Assembly: GCA_021200345.1 (NCBI GenBank) | Contig: JAJQGR010000312.1 | Location: forward strand, 1-6,635 | DNA length: 6,635 bases | Direction of reading: 5' to 3' | Source of the DNA: Lachnospiraceae bacterium | GTDB taxonomy: Bacteria > Bacillota > Clostridia > Lachnospirales > Lachnospiraceae | Part shown: positions 1 through 5,036 of the stretch, in pieces | Layout: every line of letters begins with the position of its first letter | Position numbering within the stretch: the first letter of the stretch is position 1 | The notes under the pieces: model-generated | What the model was told of the DNA's origin: nothing | Databases searched by the model: none | The model's input: the letters and a program-made list of their open reading frames with translations, nothing else | Translations under genes and position numbers: made by a program

Positions 1-79
1 CAAGGATTGTAGCGCTCGAGTTTTTTGGTTACTGTCAAAGACAGGAGTATACTCCGAAAAGACGGAATCTGTCAAACCC
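1..79. other. Gene-free left edge downstream of degV, rich in small repeats
   Basis: No gene can be called here. The stretch holds a minus-strand promoter candidate (listed separately), a perfect 12-bp palindrome GGAGTATACTCC (44-55), a small hairpin CTGTC-AAA-GACAG (32-44) that shares one base with it, and an 8-bp direct repeat CTGTCAAA (32-39 and 69-76). No convincing intrinsic terminator for degV is visible. A minus-strand frame stays open from inside degV to the window edge, but it has no credible ribosome binding site, so it is not called. Confidence 0.5.
46..75 (-). promoter_or_regulatory. Candidate sigma-A promoter reading out of the window
   Basis: Reading the minus strand, a perfect -35 hexamer TTGACA (75-70) is followed after 18 nt by TATACT (51-46), five of six matches to the -10 consensus. 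It starts only 4 nt past the degV stop and points left, so it would serve a gene beyond position 1. The -10 lies inside the perfect palindrome GGAGTATACTCC (44-55), a layout that would suit a dimeric repressor or activator. Hexamers and palindrome are seen; promoter function and regulation are inferred. Confidence 0.5.
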
Positions 80-946
80 TTATCTTTCTTTTCCCACAAA
101 AAATAACGCCACTGTTCCCGGGCCTGTATGCGCGCCAATCACAGGGCCGATGTCCGTGATCTGCTCTACGTTAGCACCGCACAGCTCTTTCACGCTGTTT
201 GCCAGCATGTCCGCCGTATCCTTACAGTCAGAATTGCAGATGTAAACCGGATATTTTTCCAGGTCAAGAGCAGTCTCTTTCATCTTTCTGGCAATTCCAT
301 TGATCGCGTTCTTTTTGCCGCGAACATTTCTGACGCCCACCAGGTGGCCCTCATTGTCCACATGCATCAGGGGCTTGATATTCAGTGTATCCCCGATCCA
401 GGCAGTGGTGGCGCTGACACGGCCGCCCCGCTTTAAATATTCCAGAGTGTCCACGGTAAACCAGTGACAAATATTCAGCCGCATACTCTCCGCATACCGG
501 GCGGCCTCCTCCACAGAAGCGCCCTCATCTCTCCGGTTCTTTACCAGATCAACCAGCAGTCCCTCTCCTGTGGACGCCGACAGGGTATCTACCGTTAAAA
601 TTTTCCGGTCAGGATATTCCTCCTTAAGCTCCCTGGCAACCGTATTCCCCGCGCTGTACGTAGAGCTTAAGCCAGAGGAAAAGCCCAGATAAAGTATATC
701 ATTTCCTTTCTCTAACTCCCTGCGGAAATGCTTCCGAAACGTCTCGGTGTTGATGGCCGCGGTTTTGGCCGTCTTCCCCTGCTTCATATACCCGTAGAAT
801 TCTGCGGCCGAAAGGGCGTCATTATCATACTGGACGGTTTCTCCGTCAAAATGAAAGGTAAGATTGACGCTCTTCACATTCCATTCCTTAAGTGTCGCCG
901 CCGGCAGATCACAGGCGGAATCTGTAAAAATCACATAACTGCTCAT
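80..946 (-). CDS. DegV family fatty-acid-binding protein (FakB-like)
   Basis: A complete 288-residue protein of normal length for the DegV family. Members bind one long-chain fatty acid; the characterised ones (FakB) present it to the kinase FakA, which makes acyl-phosphate for phospholipid synthesis. They act in the cytosol. Visible hallmarks are the N-terminal TDSACDLP (residues 8-15), the GFSSGLSSTY loop (88-97) that belongs to the fatty-acid carboxylate pocket, LEYLKRGGRVS (168-178), LNIKPL (188-193) and the C-terminal IGPVIGAHTGPGTV (266-279), with the conserved His at 273. The ATG at 946-944 is chosen because AGGAGG lies 5 nt upstream. It has its own promoter after rqcH. No fakA is present in the window, so the acyl specificity and kinase partner are unknown. 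Family assignment is firm; FakB activity is inferred from family. Confidence 0.95.
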   Translation of the reverse strand: MSSYVIFTDSACDLPAATLKEWNVKSVNLTFHFDGETVQYDNDALSAAEFYGYMKQGKTAKTAAINTETFRKHFRRELEKGNDILYLGFSSGLSSTYSAGNTVARELKEEYPDRKILTVDTLSASTGEGLLVDLVKNRRDEGASVEEAARYAESMRLNICHWFTVDTLEYLKRGGRVSATTAWIGDTLNIKPLMHVDNEGHLVGVRNVRGKKNAINGIARKMKETALDLEKYPVYICNSDCKDTADMLANSVKELCGANVEQITDIGPVIGAHTGPGTVALFFVGKER

Positions 947-950
947 GGCA

Positions 951-959
951 CCCTCCTCT
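951..959 (-). promoter_or_regulatory. Shine-Dalgarno of degV gene
   Basis: The minus strand reads AGAGGAGGG here. The AGGAGG core (957-952) ends 5 nt before the ATG at 946, which fixes the start codon of the DegV-family gene. Confidence 0.85.
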
Positions 960-1028
960 AAAATTGCATTCTAAAGACGTAGTATTCAATAACCGATGTG
1001 TTGGATTTCAAAACCACTTCCCACTAAA

Positions 1029-1061
1029 ATTATATATAATACATTCCGGAAAAGATGTCAA
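1029..1061 (-). promoter_or_regulatory. Sigma-A type promoter of the degV-family gene
   Basis: On the minus strand TTGACA (1061-1056) is a perfect -35. A -10 of TATATA (1038-1033) sits 17 nt downstream, overlapping a perfect TATAAT (1034-1029) that would give a longer 21-nt spacer. The -35 starts 28 nt beyond the rqcH stop, so degV is probably transcribed on its own, with a leader of about 80 nt. A short inverted repeat, AAAAGA (1050-1055) and TCTTTT (1063-1068), is centred on the -35. The rest of the 143-nt rqcH-degV gap shows nothing further that I can name. Confidence 0.7.
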
Positions 1062-1072
1062 CTCTTTTTGCA

Positions 1073-1100
1073 TCTCAGCGAACAATCTCTCATCGAACAA
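1073..1100. repeat. Imperfect tandem repeat across the rqcH stop codon
   Basis: Two 13-nt copies, TCTCAGCGAACAA (1073-1085) and TCTCATCGAACAA (1088-1100), differ at one base and lie at a period of 15 nt. On the minus strand the second contains the rqcH end (Val-Arg-stop) and the first encodes, in the same frame, Val-Arg and a second stop. This looks like a small duplication of the gene's tail, leaving a back-up stop five codons later. Confidence 0.6.
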
Positions 1101-2841
1101 CCTGTAAAATCCCGGAAATGTCCGTTCCCACCACCATCGAATAATTGGTATAATACACCACAAAACCCGGTTTGGCCCCGCCCGGCTTTTTTACATGCTT
1201 TTTCTGAACATAATCAACCTCCGTTTTATCCTGATCTCTGTTTTTGCTGTAGTAAGCCGCAAGTCTTGCCGCCTCCTCAAAGGTGGCGTCCGGAATATCT
1301 GTCTCTCCGTTTGTCTTCACCAGCACATGGGAACCGGGACAGTTCTTGGCGTGAAACCACCAGTCGTTGCCCTGGGCCTCCTTAAAGGTCAGCTGATCAT
1401 TCTGAAGATTATTTTTGCCCACAAAGATATCATATCCGTCGCTGCTCACATAATGCCAGGGTTTATTGACCGTCTTTTGCCGTTTTCTGGAGTTTTCTCC
1501 TGATTTACGGATATGGCCGGTCAAAAGAAGCTCTTCTCTGATCTGGATCAGATCCTCCTCACACTGGGCCATGTCCAGAGCGGCGGATACACTCTGCAGA
1601 TAATCAATTTCCGCCTTTCCCTGGGCGGTCAGTTCCGTCAGGGCTTCATAAGTCCGCTTCAGCTTCGCGTATTTTTCAAAATATTTCTTCGCGTTGTCCA
1701 GCACCGGTATGTCCGGGTCCAGAGGAATTGTGATCTCCTCATTGGTATAATAATTCACCGCCTGAAAGCTTTTGCTGCCCTGGGGGACCGAGTAGCCGTA
1801 AGCGCTGATCAGCTCTCCGTAGACTCGATATTTCTCCCGCTTCTCAGTGTCCTTCATCTGCACTTTCTGCAGATCATATTTTTTGACATTGCGCTCCAGA
1901 GCGCTCTGTACCACCCGGCGCAGACTCACGGAGCGCTGCCTGATCCGGTCAGCGGCGTTCTTTTCTCCATAAAAAGCAAGAAGCAATTCGGAAATACTGT
2001 CAAAGCTTTTCTGCTCACTGACAGGATAAAGAGCACAGGGAAGAACAAAATAATCCTTTGGCACACCGCCCTGGTAGACAATCACGGGCCTAAAAGCCCC
2101 CTCCCTGATCTGATCTGTCATCCTGCCAAAACAATCCGCCAGCTGATTTGTCTGCTCCTTTGACAGTCCGTTGGCAGGGAGGTCAGCGTCAATACCGGCC
2201 TCATAGCACAGCTCCTGAGCCATAATGGGGCTGATGCCGGTGAAACCGGAATAAATGGCCTTATAAGCGGCCATGGGACTGTTTGACAAAAGCTCTCCCA
2301 TCCTCTCTCCGGCGTCAAAGGTCAGCGGATCTGTCTTTTTTTGTGTATCGGGAATGAAGTATTCTCTGCCGGGCAGAACCTCTCTGACAGAGCTGATCAT
2401 ACCGGAAATATGCTTGATGCTGTCAATGATCGTGTTATCATCTTTCAAAAAAATGATGTTGCTGTATTTTCCCATCAGTTCAATGACCAGCGTCTTGCGG
2501 CACAGATCCCCCAGCTCGTCCAGGTGCTCCACCTGAATATGGATGATCCGTTCCAGTCCCGGCTGCGTCACAGATACAATCCGCCCATTCTGAATATGCT
2601 TGCGCAGCAGCATGCAGAAATTGGGGGCGGTGACCGGTCCCGGCTGATTTAGCTCTGTCAGACAGACTAAGGGCAGCGAAGGGTTTGCCGAAAGCATGAG
2701 CCGGTATTGTCCCTGAAAGGTTTTGATGGTCAAAAGCAGCTCGTCAGTCTCCGGCTGCGCTATTTTACTGATCCGCCCGCCGGCCAGAGTCTGGTTCAGC
2801 TCCCTGGTCAGGCAGGAAATGGTGATTCCATCGAATGCCAT
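1090..2841 (-). CDS. rqcH: RqcH, NFACT-family ribosome-associated quality control protein
   Basis: A complete 583-residue protein, usual for bacterial RqcH (older names FbpA, PavA-like or fibronectin-binding). RqcH binds 50S subunits that still hold peptidyl-tRNA after ribosome splitting and recruits tRNA-Ala, adding alanine tails that mark the stalled chain for degradation. Visible parts: the NFACT-N domain beginning MAFDGITISCL, with FCMLLRKHIQNGRI (75-88); a helix-hairpin-helix-like region (GFTGISPIMAQEL, 199-211); a charged helical middle (about 300-440) likely forming a coiled coil and including KKYFEKYAKLKR; and a C-terminal NFACT-R domain with WWFHAKNCPGSHVLVK (494-509) and a KKHVKKPGGAKPGFV tail. 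The family's Asp-Arg pair (97-98) is Glu-Arg here. The start is set at ATG 2841; a TTG at 2865 would add 8 residues before the conserved MAFDG. A GGA-rich site about 12 nt upstream is modest. It is divergent from the Spo0A-like gene. Confidence 0.93.
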   Translation of the reverse strand: MAFDGITISCLTRELNQTLAGGRISKIAQPETDELLLTIKTFQGQYRLMLSANPSLPLVCLTELNQPGPVTAPNFCMLLRKHIQNGRIVSVTQPGLERIIHIQVEHLDELGDLCRKTLVIELMGKYSNIIFLKDDNTIIDSIKHISGMISSVREVLPGREYFIPDTQKKTDPLTFDAGERMGELLSNSPMAAYKAIYSGFTGISPIMAQELCYEAGIDADLPANGLSKEQTNQLADCFGRMTDQIREGAFRPVIVYQGGVPKDYFVLPCALYPVSEQKSFDSISELLLAFYGEKNAADRIRQRSVSLRRVVQSALERNVKKYDLQKVQMKDTEKREKYRVYGELISAYGYSVPQGSKSFQAVNYYTNEEITIPLDPDIPVLDNAKKYFEKYAKLKRTYEALTELTAQGKAEIDYLQSVSAALDMAQCEEDLIQIREELLLTGHIRKSGENSRKRQKTVNKPWHYVSSDGYDIFVGKNNLQNDQLTFKEAQGNDWWFHAKNCPGSHVLVKTNGETDIPDATFEEAARLAAYYSKNRDQDKTEVDYVQKKHVKKPGGAKPGFVVYYTNYSMVVGTDISGILQVVR

Positions 2842-2868
2842 GATGATTTCTTTTCCTTTTTCCAAAAT

Positions 2869-2882
2869 ACCGTTGAAACGGT
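2869..2882. repeat. Inverted repeat ACCGTT-GA-AACGGT
   Basis: A perfect 6-bp inverted repeat with a 2-nt centre. It abuts and partly overlaps the candidate -10 elements of the divergent promoters. The near-symmetric operator-like form suggests a site for a dimeric DNA-binding protein; with so short a loop a DNA site is more likely than an RNA hairpin. The binding protein is unknown. Confidence 0.45.
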
Positions 2883-2894
2883 TATATTCTTAAC

Positions 2895-2912
2895 TGGTAT
2901 CGCGGGATACCA
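2895..2912. repeat. Inverted repeat TGGTATC-GCGG-GATACCA
   Basis: A perfect 7-bp inverted repeat with a 4-nt centre, 12 nt before the ribosome binding site of the Spo0A-like gene. If transcription starts near 2895, the leader would open with this hairpin followed by AATATTTTTTA, a weak attenuator-like layout. It could equally be an operator. The symmetry is seen; both roles are inferred. Confidence 0.45.
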
Positions 2913-2924
2913 AATATTTTTTAC

Positions 2925-2932
2925 GAGGAGGT
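2925..2932 (+). promoter_or_regulatory. Strong Shine-Dalgarno of the Spo0A-like gene
   Basis: GAGGAGGT is a near-perfect anti-16S match ending 6 nt before the ATG at 2939. A TAA stop lies in frame immediately before that ATG (2936-2938), so translation must begin at or after 2939. Confidence 0.85.
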
Positions 2933-2938
2933 AGATAA

Positions 2939-3334
2939 ATGAAAATGCTAAGGGAGGAACTGGTCATCCGGGAAATCATCGGCCCCGGCCGCGGAGACAC
3001 TGTAGCTTTATGCTGTGCTGTGGAAATCACAGAGCAGCTTCTCTTTGAGGAGAAAAAGTACAGCTACATGAGCGACATCAGAGTGACGCGGGATATCTAC
3101 ACAATCGCCGCCCGGCGTCTGGGACGCACAATAAAATCCACGGCCCGGCAAATCCAGCGGACCAGTGAACGCTGCTGGTACAGCATGGACAATGCTCTGA
3201 GGCTGAGGTACATTGGAAAGACCTGTTTTCCTGAGGGCGCGCCCTCTACCCGGGACATGATCTTTTATCTTGCGTTCTACTGCTATTGTCATGAACCCTA
3301 TTACCAGGTTCTGAGAAAAGAAGTGGGCAGATAA
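2939..3334 (+). CDS. Stand-alone Spo0A C-terminal-like DNA-binding protein
   Basis: A complete 131-residue protein that aligns by eye over nearly its whole length with the effector domain of Spo0A and has no receiver (phospho-acceptor) domain. From memory of B. subtilis Spo0A: REIIGPG (11-17) matches the HEIGVPA start of the domain. IAARRLGRTIKSTARQIQR (56-74) through CW at 79-80 matches the helix-turn-helix around IAKKFNTTASRVERAIRH and its following AW. GAPSTRDMIFYLAFY (100-114) matches KPTNSEFIAMVAD. It is therefore probably a DNA-binding transcription factor in the cytosol, not controlled by phosphorylation. It has six cysteines (25, 26, 79, 96, 115, 117), including a C-Y-C-H at 115-118. 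It is an intact gene with a strong ribosome binding site, not a fragment. It is the only plus-strand gene here, divergent from rqcH and convergent with the flippase gene. Targets are unknown. Confidence 0.75.
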   Translation: MKMLREELVIREIIGPGRGDTVALCCAVEITEQLLFEEKKYSYMSDIRVTRDIYTIAARRLGRTIKSTARQIQRTSERCWYSMDNALRLRYIGKTCFPEGAPSTRDMIFYLAFYCYCHEPYYQVLRKEVGR

Positions 3335-3348
3335 AAGAACTCCCAAAG

Positions 3349-3380
3349 CGGCAGCGCCTTCGCTCCGCGGGGTGCTGCCG
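3349..3380. terminator. GC-rich hairpin between convergent genes
   Basis: Arms CGGCAGCGCC (3349-3358) and GGTGCTGCCG (3371-3380) form a 10-bp stem with one G-T pair; the 12-nt loop can form an inner CGC/GCG pairing. It lies in the 57-nt gap between the Spo0A-like gene and the flippase gene. On the minus strand it is followed by CTTTGGGAGTTCTTTT, a poor U-tract; on the plus strand there is no T-run. It probably ends transcription of the flippase series and may block convergent transcripts, but it is not a textbook intrinsic terminator. Confidence 0.55.
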
Positions 3381-3391
3381 TATCCGTCCCT

Positions 3392-5035
3392 CTACTCTTC
3401 TTTCAGACCAATCCGCCTCAACAGAGGGATCAGCAAATACCCCCTGGGGATATTGTACAGTGTCTGTTCGGTCAGTCCGCCGGTCACCACCAGCAGCACC
3501 AGATACACCAGCACTCCGAATGCCACCGACAGCCCCAGACAAACAACATTGGAGGGCAGAAGGAAATAAATCCCGTGATATACCAGCCAGGCCGCCGCAC
3601 CCATGGCCAGCGCCGAAAGGCCCGGCTTCAGATATACATGCACAAAATCAATCCGGCTCTCCAACGCTTTCTTCACATCCATCTGATTCAGCAGGCTCAT
3701 CAGACCCGCGTAAAAGAAATAGGCCACAGGAAGAGCATAGATGCCCAGATCCGTCACATACATCAAAACCACCACCAGCACTGTCTGGGCGATCAGCGCC
3801 AGACCGGCGTTTTTCACCGGCTTGTTGACCATGCCGATGCCCTGCAAAATTCCGTTGGACACAGTGGAAAGGGCATAAAAGCAGGTGGAAAAGCACATCA
3901 TCCGAAGCAGAGTCACCGCCATTGCCAGATCCGCTTCTGTGGAAAAGCCAAACAACAAAGTCAGAATCGGTTCCGCCAGCACAAACAGCCCCACCGCCGC
4001 CGGAATGCAGATCAGCATGGTGGTCTGCACGGCCACCTGCACCTGAGTGCCGGCCGTCTTCTTTCCGTCCCGCACATAGGAGGCGGAAATCACAGGGATC
4101 AGCGCCGCGCTCATGGCGGAGGCCACCGCGATGGGCACATCCGACAACAGCACCGCTTTCCCGGAATAAATACCAAAGACAGAATATGCCTCCTCCTGCG
4201 CCATTCCTTTCACATTGATGGCAATCTCCGTGAAAAGCCGGTTGTTCAATGTGATATTGAAATTATAGATAAAGGTGCTGAGAATAATAGGCGTCACCAC
4301 CAGCAGCAGGCTTTTAAAGATTTCTCCCGCAGGATCCTCAAAATGGGAGGTGTCCCTTTGAATTCTTTTGCTGATGCGCTTTCTGTTCATCAGATAGGCC
4401 CAGAGCATAAACAAAAGCGCTGTCACCACGCCCGCGCCGGTGCCGATGGCGCTTCCCATGGCTCCGTACTCCGGCTCAGCATAGGTTTTCATAAACCAGC
4501 TGGCCGCCGCGATGCTGACGATGGCGTTCAAAATCTGCTCAAAAATCTGGGAAATACTGGTCGGTGCCATATTTTTGTGGGCCTGAAAATAGCCACGCAG
4601 GACCCCCAGGAAGCCATAGATAAACACTGTGGGAGCAAACACCCGAAGAACCTGGGAGGCTTTCCCGTTGACCAGCACCCCCGCCCCGAAAAATAAAACC
4701 AGGGCGGCAATCAGGCCAATGACTCCCACATAGACCAGCGCGCAATAAAAAATCCGCTGGGCATTTTTGTACTGACGCTGCTCCAGCTTTCCCGCCATCA
4801 GCTTGGAAATGGCTGAGGGAATGCTGTAAGAGGACAACAACAGCACGATGGTATACACATTGTACGCCGTGGAATAATAACCGTTGCCTTCATCTGTCAG
4901 AATATTTGCCAGCGGAACACGATAAAGCAAGCCGATCAGGCGGCTGATGATACCAGCCGCCGCCAGAATACCGGCCTGCTTTACAAATTCTGCGTTATTT
5001 GATTGTTTCTGTGTTTCTGTTGTATTTTTTGCCAT
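3392..5035 (-). CDS. MOP-superfamily polysaccharide/lipid flippase, SpoVB/MurJ-like
   Basis: A complete 547-residue integral membrane protein of the MOP flippase superfamily. Such proteins flip lipid-linked sugar precursors (lipid II or polysaccharide units) from the inner to the outer face of the membrane. The N-terminal helix contains AGIISRLIGLLYRVPLANIL (27-46). The hallmark RGYFQAHKNMAPTSISQIFE (147-166) is clear, as is ILQGIGMVNKPVKN (396-409) in the second half. Hydrophobic segments, near 22-40, 57-78, 96-122, 132-148, 165-183, 196-217, 242-260 and then about seven more to 517, fit the usual 14 helices. The ATG follows the glgA stop by one base with no good Shine-Dalgarno, so translation is probably coupled to glgA. 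Paralogues include SpoVB (spore cortex), YtgP/MurJ and YabM; sequence alone does not settle which. The substrate is unknown. Confidence 0.88.
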   Translation of the reverse strand: MAKNTTETQKQSNNAEFVKQAGILAAAGIISRLIGLLYRVPLANILTDEGNGYYSTAYNVYTIVLLLSSYSIPSAISKLMAGKLEQRQYKNAQRIFYCALVYVGVIGLIAALVLFFGAGVLVNGKASQVLRVFAPTVFIYGFLGVLRGYFQAHKNMAPTSISQIFEQILNAIVSIAAASWFMKTYAEPEYGAMGSAIGTGAGVVTALLFMLWAYLMNRKRISKRIQRDTSHFEDPAGEIFKSLLLVVTPIILSTFIYNFNITLNNRLFTEIAINVKGMAQEEAYSVFGIYSGKAVLLSDVPIAVASAMSAALIPVISASYVRDGKKTAGTQVQVAVQTTMLICIPAAVGLFVLAEPILTLLFGFSTEADLAMAVTLLRMMCFSTCFYALSTVSNGILQGIGMVNKPVKNAGLALIAQTVLVVVLMYVTDLGIYALPVAYFFYAGLMSLLNQMDVKKALESRIDFVHVYLKPGLSALAMGAAAWLVYHGIYFLLPSNVVCLGLSVAFGVLVYLVLLVVTGGLTEQTLYNIPRGYLLIPLLRRIGLKEE

Positions 5036-5036
5036 C

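Larger units (their letters stand above)
2842..2938. promoter_or_regulatory. Divergent intergenic region of rqcH and the Spo0A-like gene
   Basis: This 97-nt gap must hold the promoters of both divergent genes. Candidate -10 elements overlap back to back: TATATT on the plus strand (2883-2888) and TATAAC on the minus strand (2886-2881). Neither has a good -35 at 17 nt (plus strand: TTCCAA at 2860-2865), so the exact promoters are uncertain. Two perfect inverted repeats lie here (separate entries), one over the -10 pair and one downstream of it towards the plus gene. No consensus Spo0A box (TGTCGAA) is present. The arrangement suggests that one regulator could act on both genes; this is inference. 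Confidence 0.4.

Noticed and set aside
1..105. Minus-strand open frame running from inside degV to the left edge
   Set aside because: Possible only from TTG starts with no properly spaced ribosome binding site, and a good promoter lies inside it; probably non-coding leader.
1..112. Plus-strand open frame ending at 110-112 that could be the tail of a convergent gene
   Set aside because: Only about 36 codons visible, no recognisable peptide, and it overlaps the degV 3' end; no support beyond the lack of stops.
1513..2163. A 216-codon open frame on the plus strand
   Set aside because: Antisense to rqcH with no family resemblance; rqcH is clearly the coding strand.
2842..2865. Longer rqcH start at TTG 2865
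   Set aside because: The extra residues precede the standard MAFDG start and encode the purine-rich ribosome-binding stretch.
2939..3334. Spo0A-like gene as a pseudogene fragment of spo0A
   Set aside because: It has its own strong ribosome binding site, an in-frame stop just before the ATG, a complete domain, and a sequence well diverged from the true spo0A end.
3575..4696. A 373-codon open frame on the plus strand
   Set aside because: It lies wholly antisense to the flippase gene, is rich in His, Gln and Arg, and has no ribosome binding site or recognisable family; a shadow of the membrane-protein codons.
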